42,258 nt of DNA, taken from assembly GCA_964577275.1 (NCBI GenBank), contig CAZNYR010000024.1:1-42258 (forward strand), read 5' to 3'. The translations under genes and the position numbers were made by a program. Source of the DNA: UBA2561 sp964577275 (GTDB lineage: Bacteria; Bacteroidota; Bacteroidia; Cytophagales; Thermoflexibacteraceae). The notes under the pieces were generated by a model. The model was given only the letters and a program-made list of their open reading frames with translations. It was not told the DNA's origin and did no database searches. Below, one piece after another: positions 26,242 to 34,916 of this stretch (position 1 is the first letter of the stretch; every line of letters begins with the position of its first letter).

Positions 26242-26922
26242 TTATTTTTTCTGAAATATGCCATCTCGCTCGGTATCAATCGTTCCGCCCTCGTAGGCAC
26301 AGCTTCCCATGCGCGGCGAATTACATACGTCAAGCAATCCACCGTCTTGAGCCATTTCGCATTCATCTTCGTGCTTTTTAATACATTTTTTGCAAAAAAA
26401 TGTCGGTTCGCCCATCTCATGGTATTCACAAATAAAGAAAGCGGACGTTTTGTGGCACACTTCGCACAAAATTTCGAGGGGTTCATTTCGGGAAAGTAAA
26501 ATCAGGGATTCTGTTTGTTTGGGAATGGTATAAAATCCATAACATTTGACATCTAATCTGGTTGTAGTCCCGAAATCGTAATGATGCTCCAATTTTGGAT
26601 GTTGGGAAAATGCCTTTTTGATGCTGGTTCTCATGCCAATTTCGACATAATTTTTTACCATAAATGCGCTCATGTGTCCACAACATTCCAGCCAAATGGC
26701 TCTCAAAAACTCGTCTAATTCGGATAATTTGGCGTTGGCATCTATCAAAATCTGCAAAAACATGACATCTGCCTCGACCAACAAATGTGCGTACTGTTTT
26801 TGGGCATTTTCTTCTTTTTGTATCTTATCGAGATGACTTTTGAGGTGTCGTCCGATGCCTGATTTGGTGTACGTGTTTTCGCAAAAAACGCATTTTCCTT
26901 CGGAACGTAACTTGGCTTCCAT
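26242..26922 (-). CDS. Zinc-finger protein with plasmid pRiA4b ORF3-like domain
   Basis: 226 residues. N-terminal C2H2-like finger CVFCENTYTKSGIGRHLKSH (C-x2-C-x12-H-x3-H, about residues 11-30). A central domain contains MFLQILIDANAKLSELDEF, LRAIWLECCGHMSAF and YDFGTTTRLDVK, which fit the pRiA4b_ORF3-like fold ('L-x-x-L-H/D-x-[VF]-[IL] ... Y-x-Y-D-[FY]-G-[ST]-T-T'). C-terminal cysteine-rich ribbons follow (CEVCHKTSAFFIC, CKKCIKKHEDEC), then the conserved CNSPRMGSCAYEG. All metal ligands appear intact. The family is widespread but uncharacterised, and a nucleic-acid-related role is only suggested by the fingers. Only about 50 nt separate its stop from the gap. Confidence 0.82.
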   Translation of the reverse strand: MEAKLRSEGKCVFCENTYTKSGIGRHLKSHLDKIQKEENAQKQYAHLLVEADVMFLQILIDANAKLSELDEFLRAIWLECCGHMSAFMVKNYVEIGMRTSIKKAFSQHPKLEHHYDFGTTTRLDVKCYGFYTIPKQTESLILLSRNEPLEILCEVCHKTSAFFICEYHEMGEPTFFCKKCIKKHEDECEMAQDGGLLDVCNSPRMGSCAYEGGTIDTERDGIFQKK

Positions 26923-26993
26923 AGTAATTTTAATTTTTGATTGGTTTATGATTTTGAGTCGAATTTAGTGAAAAATATGCAAGGATGTTCGGT

Positions 26994-27395
26994 TTATTGT
27001 TGGCGTTTGATAATAAATCCGTTATCAATTTTATCAAAACCAACTTTGGGATAATATTCCATTGCCGTTGGTGCGGCTAAAAGCAACAATGCGGTTTGAT
27101 TTCCGATTTGTTGCTGCGTGATTTGGATTAATTTCCGTCCGATTCCGTCATTTTGGTATTCTTTTTTGACAGCCAAATCGGATAAATAACAAGCATAACA
27201 AAAGTCAGTAACTGACCTTGCAATGCCAATTAATTCCGTATCTGTCCAAGCACTGACGATGAGATTAGAGTTGGCATACATCATCTTGATTCTATTGGCA
27301 TCGGCTATGGGTCTGCGAATGCCCGAACTGCGATAAAGTGCGATGATTTGTTCAGTGTTGGGGATTTTATCTACTTCAAAGTGTATTTCTGTCAT
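26994..27395 (-). CDS. GNAT-family N-acetyltransferase
   Basis: 133 residues. The acetyl-CoA loop is QNDGIGRKLI (Q-x-x-G-x-G type), preceded by the beta-4 strand YLSDLAVKKEY and followed by LLLAAPTAMEYYPKVGF, a typical GNAT C-half. The opening IHFEVDKIPNTEQIIALY and IVSAWTDTELIGIARSVTD fit the small cytosolic GNATs of about 130-140 residues. The substrate cannot be told. It lies 71 bp upstream of the zinc-finger gene on the same strand, so the two may be co-transcribed. Confidence 0.9.
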   Translation of the reverse strand: MTEIHFEVDKIPNTEQIIALYRSSGIRRPIADANRIKMMYANSNLIVSAWTDTELIGIARSVTDFCYACYLSDLAVKKEYQNDGIGRKLIQITQQQIGNQTALLLLAAPTAMEYYPKVGFDKIDNGFIIKRQQ

Positions 27396-27511
27396 GGTTT
27401 GTAGTTGATAAATTGGTGTAGTTATTTCAGATCATTACTTGATGCTATGTACTATTTAAAGTTTAAAAGTCTGCCAAAAAATCCGTTCTTTTTGGCTTAA
27501 AAACGTAAAAA

Positions 27512-27576
27512 CTGACAGCTTGTCTGCAATTTTGTCAGAATTTAGGACACAAAATGGCACATTTTCGGATTGGCAT
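27512..27576 (+). promoter_or_regulatory. Compound inverted repeat and TGGCA boxes upstream of groES
   Basis: CTGACA-GCT-TGTCTG (27512-27526) is a near-perfect dyad. A second TGTCAG (27533-27538) pairs exactly with the first CTGACA. TGGCAC (27555-27560) and TGGCAT (27571-27576) follow, 16 nt apart. No CIRCE element (TTAGCACTC-N9-GAGTGCTAA) is present. This is the likely heat-shock control region of groESL by position. Confidence 0.5.
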
Positions 27577-27655
27577 ACAAAATGATTATTAGGGAAATAA
27601 AAGTACAATAAAAAACGAATTCAGTAAATCGTAAAAATTAAAATTTAAAGAACAA

Positions 27656-27937
27656 ATGGCTGAATTGAGCATTAAACCGTTAGCAGACCGAGTGGTCGTT
27701 GAACCTGCTCCTGCTGAGCAAAAAACTGCATCTGGTATCATTATCCCTGATAATGCACAGGAGAAACCACAACGAGGTACAGTTGTAGCGATTGGCACAG
27801 GCAAAAAAGATGAACCCTTGACCGTTGAAGTAGGAAATACGGTTTTATACGGCAAGTACGCTGGTACGGAAATCAATGTGGATGGCAGAGATTACCTCAT
27901 CATGCGGGAATCTGATATTTTTGCTATCCTTTCCTAA
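27656..27937 (+). CDS. groES: Co-chaperonin GroES
   Basis: 93 residues, the usual GroES length. It has IKPLADRVVVEPAPAE, the mobile loop QKTASGIIIPDNAQEKPQRG that docks on GroEL, VGNTVLYGKYAGTEI and the C-terminal YLIMRESDIFAIL. It forms the heptameric lid of the chaperonin. It is followed after 163 bp by groEL, forming the standard groESL unit. Confidence 0.98.
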   Translation: MAELSIKPLADRVVVEPAPAEQKTASGIIIPDNAQEKPQRGTVVAIGTGKKDEPLTVEVGNTVLYGKYAGTEINVDGRDYLIMRESDIFAILS

Positions 27938-28100
27938 AAGGCTGTTGTTTGTGCAACGTTACGAACAATAAACAATGAAAAACCGCTCGTCAGATTACGG
28001 GCGACAGGCTGAAAAAGCCGAGTTTTAAAAAACATTATTTCCGATGCTTGTAGTTTCTGATTAGAGGCTGCAAAGTCAAAAACTTTAAATCTTTAAGAAC

Positions 28101-29738
28101 ATGGCGAAAAACATTATTTTCGATACAGAAGCACGTGACCAACTCAAGAAAGGAGTGGATGCTTTGGCAAATGCCGTAAAAGTAACATTAGGTCCTAAGG
28201 GACGTAACGTCTTGATTGACAAGAAGTTTGGCGCACCCGCCGTTACCAAAGATGGTGTTACGGTGGCGAAAGAAATCGAATTGAAAGACCCTGTCGAAAA
28301 CATGGGCGCACAGCTTCTGAAAGAAGTGGCTTCAAAAACAGCGGATAACGCAGGTGATGGCACAACCACTGCCACCGTTTTGGCACAAGCACTTTACACG
28401 AGCGGTATCAAAAACGTAGCGGCTGGCGCAAATCCAATGGATTTGAAACGAGGCATTGACAAAGCCGTAGCCGAAGTGATTGCTCATCTGAAAGCACAAT
28501 CAAAGACCATTTCCTCTTCAGGAGAAATTGCTCAAGTAGCGACCATTTCAGCCAATAATGACAGAGAAATTGGTGAAATGATTGCCAATGCGATGGATAA
28601 AGTCGGCAAGGATGGCGTTATCACGGTCGAAGAAGCGAAAGGTACAGAAACAGAAGTAAAAACGGTCGAAGGAATGCAATTTGACCGAGGATATTTGTCG
28701 CCGTATTTCGTTACCGATACCGAGAAAATGGAAGTTTCCTTGGAATCTCCGCTTATCTTGATTTATGACAAAAAAATCTCGGCAATGAAGGAATTATTGC
28801 CGATTTTGGAAGCCTCCGCACAAACGGGCAGACCGCTCTTGATTATTGCCGAAGATATTGATGGTGAGGCACTTGCTACATTAGTTGTCAATAAAATTCG
28901 AGGAGCTTTGCGAGTCGCAGCCGTAAAAGCACCGGGCTTTGGCGACCGCCGAAAAGCCATGCTTCAGGATATTGCCGTTTTGACGGGTGGAACTGTCATT
29001 TCGGAGGAGCAAGGTTATAAATTGGAAAATGCTACGTTGGATTATTTAGGCACTGCCGAAAAAGTAAACATTGATAAAGATAATACTACGATTGTCAATG
29101 GTGCGGGCGAACCTGCTTTGATTGAAGCACGAGTAAATGAAATCAAATCCCAAATCGAAACGACCACTTCGGATTATGACCGAGAAAAGTTGCAAGAACG
29201 ATTGGCTAAATTATCGGGTGGCGTAGCGATTCTTTATATCGGTGCGGCAACCGAAATAGAAATGAAAGAGAAAAAAGACCGCGTAGATGATGCTTTACAC
29301 GCCACGCGCGCTGCCGTTCAGGAAGGCGTTGTTGTGGGGGGCGGTGTAGCTTTGATTCGGGCGATTGATGCCTTGGAATATGTCAAAACCGAAAATGAAG
29401 ACCAAACTACTGGCGTGAATATTGTCCGAATTGCTTTGGAATCGCCGTTGCGAACAATCGTAGCCAATGCGGGAGGCGAAGGTTCGGTAGTCGTTCAGAA
29501 AGTACGTGAAGGAAGAGATGACTTCGGATACAATGCGCGCGAAGACAAATACGAAAATCTTATCAGCGCAGGCGTAATTGACCCTACAAAAGTTACTCGA
29601 TTAGCCTTAGAAAATGCTGCTTCTATCGCTTCAATGCTCTTGACCACAGAATGTCTGGTCGTAGATGAGCCAGAAGAAGCTGGAGCTGGAATGCCTCCGA
29701 TGCCGGGCGGTATGGGCGGAATGGGTGGCATGATGTAA
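28101..29738 (+). CDS. groEL: Chaperonin GroEL
   Basis: 545 residues. Family blocks visible: VKVTLGPKGRNVLIDKKFG, the ATP motif DNAGDGTTTATVLA (catalytic Asp in GDGTTT), EGMQFDRGYLSPYFVTD, VKAPGFGDRRKAMLQDIA, GGVAILYIGAATEIEMKEKK and the C-terminal GGMGGMGGMM tail. It is the ATP-driven folding chamber. The 163-bp gap after groES contains small hairpins (CGCTCG/CGGGCG near 27983, GGCT/AGCC near 28008) but no terminator with a T-run. An intrinsic terminator follows the gene. Confidence 0.99.
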   Translation: MAKNIIFDTEARDQLKKGVDALANAVKVTLGPKGRNVLIDKKFGAPAVTKDGVTVAKEIELKDPVENMGAQLLKEVASKTADNAGDGTTTATVLAQALYTSGIKNVAAGANPMDLKRGIDKAVAEVIAHLKAQSKTISSSGEIAQVATISANNDREIGEMIANAMDKVGKDGVITVEEAKGTETEVKTVEGMQFDRGYLSPYFVTDTEKMEVSLESPLILIYDKKISAMKELLPILEASAQTGRPLLIIAEDIDGEALATLVVNKIRGALRVAAVKAPGFGDRRKAMLQDIAVLTGGTVISEEQGYKLENATLDYLGTAEKVNIDKDNTTIVNGAGEPALIEARVNEIKSQIETTTSDYDREKLQERLAKLSGGVAILYIGAATEIEMKEKKDRVDDALHATRAAVQEGVVVGGGVALIRAIDALEYVKTENEDQTTGVNIVRIALESPLRTIVANAGGEGSVVVQKVREGRDDFGYNAREDKYENLISAGVIDPTKVTRLALENAASIASMLLTTECLVVDEPEEAGAGMPPMPGGMGGMGGMM

Positions 29739-29763
29739 TCCCATTTTTCCAAAAAATATAGCC

Positions 29764-29802
29764 AAAACCTTCGTCAATTCAGTTTGGCGAAGGTTTTTTT
29801 TT
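29764..29802 (+). terminator. Intrinsic terminator after groEL
   Basis: Stem AAAACCTTCG/CGAAGGTTTT, extended by one G-U and one C-G pair, followed by a run of T. It begins 26 nt past the groEL stop. Confidence 0.88.
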
Positions 29803-29966
29803 GGGTGATACTTTTCCACATTTTTAAAATATTGAGGCTCTGACAAAAAGTAATTAGTGATTTGATTTTGATACAAAGAATTGGTTTTCAGGTGATTATG
29901 CTGCTTCAATACCGCTGAATTAGGAAATCTATTAAAAAAAAATTAGCAAAACTTTCTTTTGAATCA

Positions 29967-29974
29967 TACATTTG
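29967..29974 (+). promoter_or_regulatory. Possible -7 box for lhgO
   Basis: TACATTTG fits TAnnTTTG exactly and lies 34 nt before the GTG start. A -33 TTTG is absent at 19-21 nt. Confidence 0.35.
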
Positions 29975-30008
29975 TGATATAGTTCAGAATATAGAATTAC
30001 CAAAAAAA

Positions 30009-31211
30009 GTGAAATACGACATTATTGTTATCGGCGGAGGTATCGTAGGCTTGGCAAGTGCCTTGAACTTGGCTGAAAAGTATCCTAATTTTACGATTTT
30101 ATTGCTCGAAAAAGAAGCCCAATTAGCCCAGCACCAAACAGGAAATAATAGCGGGGTGATTCATTCGGGAATTTATTACAAACCTAACAGCCTGAAGGCA
30201 CAAAATTGCATTCAGGGGTATCATTTGCTCGTTGATTTTTGTCAAAAACATAACGTGCCATTCGAGATTTGTGGTAAAATTATCGTTGCCACTGACCAAA
30301 AAGAATTGCCAGCCCTCAATCAAATCTTTGAACGAGGACAAGCAAATGGTTTGCAAAATATTCGTAAAATCGGAGCTGAACAAATGCGAGAATATGAACC
30401 TTATGTAACTGGTATTCAGGCGATTCACGTTCCACAAGCGGGCATTGTCGATTATCGGAAGGTGGCTCAAAAATATGCCGAATTGCTCCAAAAATATGGT
30501 GCTGAAATCCGAACCAATCAAAAGGTCATTCAAATCAAAACATCCGAAATTTATTCCGAAGTAATTACTGAAAATCAGACCTTTACCGCAAAACTAATCG
30601 TCAATTGTGCGGGACTTTATTCGGATAAAATTGCGAAATTAACCCAACCTGAATTAAATGTTAAAATCATTCCTTTCAGAGGAGAATATTACAAATTACG
30701 AAAAGAGCGTGAATCTTTAGTAAAAAACTTAATTTATCCTGTTCCAGATGCGAACTTCCCGTTTTTGGGCGTGCATTTTACGCGCATGGCACGTGGCGGA
30801 GTTGAGGCGGGACCCAATGCTGTTTTTGCTTTTCGCCGAGAGGGCTACAAGAAAACGGACTTTAATTTTGCCGAATTTTCGGAAGCCGTTACGTGGCGTG
30901 GTTTTCAAAAAGTAGCGTTAAAGTATTGGAAAACAGGACTTGGCGAATATTATCGCTCTTTTTCTAAGGCGGCTTTTACGAAGGCACTACAAAAGTTAGT
31001 TCCTGAAATCAAACAAAGCGATTTGGTTGAGGGTGGGGCCGGAATCCGAGCGCAGGCTTGCGATAAAAATGGCGGATTGATTGATGATTTCTTGATTTTG
31101 GAAGATATCGGCGTGATTAATGTTTGTAATGCGCCTTCGCCTGCCGCAACTTCCTCGCTGGCTATCGGAAAAACCATCGCTGAAAAAGTGGCGAATCGAC
31201 TCTTAAATTAG
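30009..31211 (+). CDS. lhgO: L-2-hydroxyglutarate oxidase
   Basis: 400 residues with a GTG start (no ATG close by, and the reading begins directly with the Rossmann motif YDIIVIGGGIVGLASAL). It is a DAO-family FAD enzyme: GxGxxG at 9-14, NNSGVIHSGIYYKP, VPQAGIVDYRKVAQKYAE, IVNCAGLYSDKIA, IPFRGEYYKL, and late GAGIRAQACDKNGGLIDDF with APSPAATSSLAIG. This set matches LhgO (YgaF), which oxidises L-2-hydroxyglutarate to 2-oxoglutarate and removes an unwanted by-product of dehydrogenases. It stands alone between groEL and trpS. Confidence 0.94.
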   Translation: MKYDIIVIGGGIVGLASALNLAEKYPNFTILLLEKEAQLAQHQTGNNSGVIHSGIYYKPNSLKAQNCIQGYHLLVDFCQKHNVPFEICGKIIVATDQKELPALNQIFERGQANGLQNIRKIGAEQMREYEPYVTGIQAIHVPQAGIVDYRKVAQKYAELLQKYGAEIRTNQKVIQIKTSEIYSEVITENQTFTAKLIVNCAGLYSDKIAKLTQPELNVKIIPFRGEYYKLRKERESLVKNLIYPVPDANFPFLGVHFTRMARGGVEAGPNAVFAFRREGYKKTDFNFAEFSEAVTWRGFQKVALKYWKTGLGEYYRSFSKAAFTKALQKLVPEIKQSDLVEGGAGIRAQACDKNGGLIDDFLILEDIGVINVCNAPSPAATSSLAIGKTIAEKVANRLLN

Positions 31212-31239
31212 TTTAAATAATAAATAAGCTGATTTAGGC

Positions 31240-31259
31240 ATAACTTATTGATTTTCAGA
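31240..31259 (-). repeat. Recurring IHF-like AT-rich element, copy 3
   Basis: The minus strand reads TCTGAAAATCAATAAGTTAT, 19 of 20 bases equal to copy 1, and contains an exact WATCAANNNNTTR match. It is 7 nt from the 10-N gap. Confidence 0.5.
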
Positions 31260-31266
31260 AGAGTAT

Positions 31267-31276
31267 NNNNNNNNNN
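31267..31276. other. 10-N assembly gap upstream of trpS
   Basis: Ten N between lhgO and trpS. The flanks do not share an obvious overlap. No coding sequence is broken. Confidence 0.99.
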
Positions 31277-31387
31277 TGCACTCATTGGTATATTATTTTA
31301 ATGGTCAATACGGCTTTTCACTCAAAAATAATTACATTATATCAAAATCGGTATAAATACGCACTACGGTTTCTAAAAAATTATATC

Positions 31388-32362
31388 ATGGCACGAATAC
31401 TGACAGGGATTCAAAGTTCAGGCAGACCACATTTAGGCAATTTATTAGGAGCGATTTTACCCGCCATCAAATTATCGCAAAGCCCTGATAATGAATCACT
31501 TTTTTTTATTGCAGACTTGCATTCTTTGACGACCATCAAAGATGCCGAAACTCGAATCGACAATGTCAATGCCGTAGCAGCGGCGTGGCTGGCGTGCGGT
31601 TTTGATACGGATAAGAATATATTTTATCGACAATCTCGCATCCCCGAAGTTTGCGAATTAGCTTGGTACATGAATTGTTTTACGCCTTATCCGATGTTAG
31701 CCAATGCCCATTCTTTCAAAGATAAAGCCGATAAATTAGCCGATGTCAATGCAGGATTATTTACGTATCCCGTCTTGATGGCGTGTGATATTATTTTGTA
31801 TGATGCTGATTATGTGCCAGTTGGCAAAGACCAAAAACAACATTTGGAAATGACACGGGATACCGCCACAGGATTTAATCACAAATACGGCGATACTTTT
31901 ATCGTGCCAGAGGCGGTCATTGACGAAAATGTGATGACTGTTCCCGGTACAGACGGGCAAAAAATGAGTAAATCATATCATAATTACATTGACATTTTTT
32001 TGCCAAAAAATAAACTTAAAAAACAAGTCATGGGAATTATTACCGATTCCACGCCCTTAGAAGAACCCAAAAATCCAGATACTTGTCATGTCTTTCAGCT
32101 TTATAAATTAGTGGCTTCCCAGACACAAATACAAGCCTTGAGAGCAAACTATTTGGCAGGCAATTTTGGATACGGACACGCCAAAAAAGAACTCTTGGAA
32201 TTGCTTTGGGTAAAATTTGAAAAAGAACGTCAATTATTTGATTTTTATATGAATAGCCCCAATGAGTTGGAACAAAAATTACAGGCTGGCGAAGAAAAAG
32301 CCCGAAAAATTGCCCGAAAAACACTACAAAAAGTACGAACAAAATTAGGATTTACTTCCTAA
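31388..32362 (+). CDS. trpS: Tryptophanyl-tRNA synthetase
   Basis: 324 residues from the ATG at 31388. An in-frame ATG at 31301 would add 29 residues unlike the family, so it is rejected. It is a class I synthetase: MARILTGIQSSGRPHLGNL carries the HIGH-like PHLGN, VLMACDIILYDADYVPVGK is the tryptophan pocket region, GQKMSKSYHN is the KMSKS loop, and the C-terminal helical domain ends KAREKIAR-like. Family length is 320-340. It is followed after 62 bp by rsmG in the same direction. Confidence 0.97.
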   Translation: MARILTGIQSSGRPHLGNLLGAILPAIKLSQSPDNESLFFIADLHSLTTIKDAETRIDNVNAVAAAWLACGFDTDKNIFYRQSRIPEVCELAWYMNCFTPYPMLANAHSFKDKADKLADVNAGLFTYPVLMACDIILYDADYVPVGKDQKQHLEMTRDTATGFNHKYGDTFIVPEAVIDENVMTVPGTDGQKMSKSYHNYIDIFLPKNKLKKQVMGIITDSTPLEEPKNPDTCHVFQLYKLVASQTQIQALRANYLAGNFGYGHAKKELLELLWVKFEKERQLFDFYMNSPNELEQKLQAGEEKARKIARKTLQKVRTKLGFTS

Positions 32363-32424
32363 ATTTTCGGAATTAAGATGGTTTAGCTTAGAATATTTAA
32401 TAAAATTAAATGTAAATAATGTAA

Positions 32425-33054
32425 ATGGAATTAATACAAAAATATTTCCCTGAAATCACGTCCGAACAAAAACAAAAATTTGAACGGATGCACGATTTTT
32501 ATTTGGAATGGAATGCAAAAATTAACATAATTTCTCGAAAAGATACTGATAATTTTTATGAACGTCATGTACTACATTCCTTAGGAATTGCCAAAATCAT
32601 TCAATTTTTGCCGCAAAGTAAGGTGTTGGATGTCGGCACGGGTGGCGGATTTCCCGGGATTCCTTTGGCGATTTTATTTCCTGAAGTGCAATTTCATTTG
32701 GTAGATTCGATTGCCAAAAAAATTAAGGTGGTTCAGGAAGCAACCATATTTTTGGAGCTAAAAAATATTACTTCCGAGCATATTCGGGCAGAAAAGGTAC
32801 ATCCCAAACATCAGTTTGATTTCATAACTTGTCGGGCAGTAACCGATATTTCTGCCTTTTATTTTTGGGTAAAAGAGGCAACGAAAAAGGAAAACCGACA
32901 TAAAAATTTTGACAATGGCATTTTTGCGCTCAAAGGTGGCGACCTCAAAGCAGAATTTCAGAAATTGAACCGACACCATCGTTTTTTTGACCTTCAACAG
33001 CAATTTGAGGAAGATTTTTTTGAAACAAAAAAAGTAGTTTATATCAAAATTTAA
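32425..33054 (+). CDS. rsmG: 16S rRNA m7G527 methyltransferase
   Basis: 209 residues, typical for RsmG (GidB). It has MHDFYLEWNAKINIISRKD, FYERHVLHSLGIAK, the SAM site VLDVGTGGGFPGIPLAILFP, LVDSIAKKIKVVQE and the conserved arginine in FITCRAVTDI. It methylates G527 of 16S rRNA; loss in other bacteria gives low-level streptomycin resistance. It converges on gldF with only 20 bp between the stops. Confidence 0.96.
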   Translation: MELIQKYFPEITSEQKQKFERMHDFYLEWNAKINIISRKDTDNFYERHVLHSLGIAKIIQFLPQSKVLDVGTGGGFPGIPLAILFPEVQFHLVDSIAKKIKVVQEATIFLELKNITSEHIRAEKVHPKHQFDFITCRAVTDISAFYFWVKEATKKENRHKNFDNGIFALKGGDLKAEFQKLNRHHRFFDLQQQFEEDFFETKKVVYIKI

Positions 33055-33074
33055 TAGCGATAACTCCCTGTTTA

Positions 33075-33797
33075 TCAGTTTATTATCTTGCGTTTTGAAA
33101 GTGAAACTTCTGCCAAAAACAGCCCAAATAAAGTCAGACTTAAAAAATAAATGAGGTCGCCACTATCAATTACACCTCTGGACATACTCTCAAAGTGTGT
33201 TTGCATACTCAAATTTTGAAAAACCAGTCCGAAAAAACCACCTAAACCAATCAAAATGCTAAAAATGAAATTGAATAAAATACTGATAATCAATGAGATA
33301 AGAAAGGCAACAATTTGATTATTAGTAACACTGCTCGAAAAAATGCCGATGCTATTATAAACAGCACTCATCAATAATAGACCTAAGTAACCGCAAAATG
33401 TTGCGCCCCAGTCCAGATTTCCTAAGGTCGAAAGTGTAACGGCATAGGGAAAAGTACACGCTAAAGCCGTGATAATCAGGAACATCGCAGCTATAAATTT
33501 GCCCCAAACGACTTCTCGGTCAGTAACCGATTTGGTCAATAATAATTCAATCGTTCCCGTTTTGCGCTCTTCGGCAATCATACGCATCGTCAGGGCTGGA
33601 ACGCACAAAAATAATGTCCAATAGGCGATAGAAAAAAAGCCTCGAAGCGTAGTTTGTCCCACAAAAAAAATATCGCTTCCGTAAAGCCACGTAAAAAATC
33701 CGTTAAAACTCAAAAATAGTATTAAAACAATGTATGCAATTAATGAATCAAAAAATGATTGTATTTCTCGTTTGGCAATAATGATTGTATTTTTCAT
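33075..33797 (-). CDS. gldF: Gliding-motility ABC transporter permease GldF
   Basis: 240 residues from the ATG at 33797; an upstream ATG at 33842 would add 15 residues (FFTKKSNLIH) not expected for the family. It is an ABC-2 type permease with six hydrophobic helices, opening MKNTIIIAKREIQSFFDSL and with the hallmark MRMIAEERKTGTIELLLTK and TDREVVWGKF. These match GldF, the membrane partner of GldA. It is 54 bp downstream of gldA on the same strand. No gldG follows, because the convergent rsmG is next. Confidence 0.88.
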   Translation of the reverse strand: MKNTIIIAKREIQSFFDSLIAYIVLILFLSFNGFFTWLYGSDIFFVGQTTLRGFFSIAYWTLFLCVPALTMRMIAEERKTGTIELLLTKSVTDREVVWGKFIAAMFLIITALACTFPYAVTLSTLGNLDWGATFCGYLGLLLMSAVYNSIGIFSSSVTNNQIVAFLISLIISILFNFIFSILIGLGGFFGLVFQNLSMQTHFESMSRGVIDSGDLIYFLSLTLFGLFLAEVSLSKRKIIN

Positions 33798-33851
33798 GTG
33801 TATTAAGTTGCTTTTTTTTGTAAAAAAAATACTAAGGTACAAAAATACGTA

Positions 33852-34778
33852 TTAAGTGGTTAAATCTCTGAAAATATCTTCCAATTTGGTTTCTAATGGC
33901 ACGGATTCTGTCAAAACAAATTGATTTTTGACACACATCTCAAAAATTGCTCGTTTGGAAGAATCGCCATTTTGGCTATGTATCTCAAAGATATTTTGGG
34001 TTTCATCAAGTACTTTTACGACTCCGATTGAAGGCAATTTCTCCAATTCAAATTGTATTTTTTCAAGATTACTTTCTTCGATACGTACACGCAAAATTTC
34101 TTGTCCTTGTGCTTGTTTTCGGAGCGTTTCGGCAGTGCCATCGGCTACGATTTTGCCTTGTTTGATAATCAAAATTCTATCACAGATTGCCTCGACTTCT
34201 GGCAGAATATGCGTACTCAAAATGACGGTTTTTGTCTGTCCGATTCGCCGAATAAGTTTCCGAATTTCGATGATTTGGTTAGGATCGAGTCCTGTGGTTG
34301 GTTCATCGAGAATCAAAATTTCGGGGTCGTGAATCATTGCCTGTGCCAGCCCCACACGTTGCCGATAGCCTTTGGATAATTCGTTGATTTTTTTGTGTTT
34401 TTCCTTGTTTAGTCCGCAAGCCCGAATCATTTCTCGCATCCGCACTTCGGCATCAACACCCTGAATGCCTTGGAGTTGCGCACAAAATTTGAGGTAATCC
34501 ATCACGGGCATATCCAGATATAACGGATTATGTTCGGGTAGATAACCGATGTACTTTTTGAGCGAATCGGCATGATTTCGGACAGATTTATCACCAATTT
34601 TGATGTCGCCACCGCCAATCGAAATATAATTGGTGATCATTTTCATGGTGGTCGTTTTGCCTGCTCCGTTAGGACCTAAGAAACCTAAAATTTCGCCCGT
34701 CTTGACCTCAAAAGAGATAGCATCAACCGCCTTTTGTGTGCCGTATTTCTTGGTAAGGTTTTCGATTTTGATATTCAT
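33852..34778 (-). CDS. gldA: Gliding-motility ABC transporter ATPase GldA
   Basis: 308 residues. ABC ATPase with Walker A GPNGAGKTT, Q-loop region GYLPEHNPLYLDM, signature LSKGYRQRVGLAQAM, Walker B ILILDEPTTGLDP and the switch His in STHILPE. The PEHNPLY variant, the length and the pairing with gldF match GldA of Cytophaga and Flavobacterium, part of an ABC transporter needed for gliding in some species. The C-terminal 80 residues (LRVRIEESNLEKIQFEL ... LEDIFRDLT) fit the family tail. Confidence 0.9.
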   Translation of the reverse strand: MNIKIENLTKKYGTQKAVDAISFEVKTGEILGFLGPNGAGKTTTMKMITNYISIGGGDIKIGDKSVRNHADSLKKYIGYLPEHNPLYLDMPVMDYLKFCAQLQGIQGVDAEVRMREMIRACGLNKEKHKKINELSKGYRQRVGLAQAMIHDPEILILDEPTTGLDPNQIIEIRKLIRRIGQTKTVILSTHILPEVEAICDRILIIKQGKIVADGTAETLRKQAQGQEILRVRIEESNLEKIQFELEKLPSIGVVKVLDETQNIFEIHSQNGDSSKRAIFEMCVKNQFVLTESVPLETKLEDIFRDLTT

Positions 34779-34916
34779 AATTTGACCATCAACTCCCTGA
34801 TTTACAATAAGATATAATTTGATATTTTGGATACGTTACAAGTTTAGTAAATGACCAACTGGTAGAAAATTTTTTAATATTTTTTAACGCTTTTTTTGTG
34901 ATTTTCTGACAAATTT

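Noticed and set aside
26052..26486. Minus-strand frame running through the N gap
   Set aside because: It depends on 100 unknown bases and overlaps the zinc-finger gene in another frame.
27555..27590. Sigma-54 promoter upstream of groES
   Set aside because: Neither TGGCA box has GC at the required 12-nt distance after GG.
27400..27655. CIRCE/HrcA operator
   Set aside because: No TTAGCACTC-N9-GAGTGCTAA or close variant was found.
31301..31387. Extended N-terminus of trpS from the ATG at 31301
   Set aside because: The added 29 residues do not fit TrpRS, which starts directly with MARILTGIQSSG-like sequence; the stretch is likely leader.
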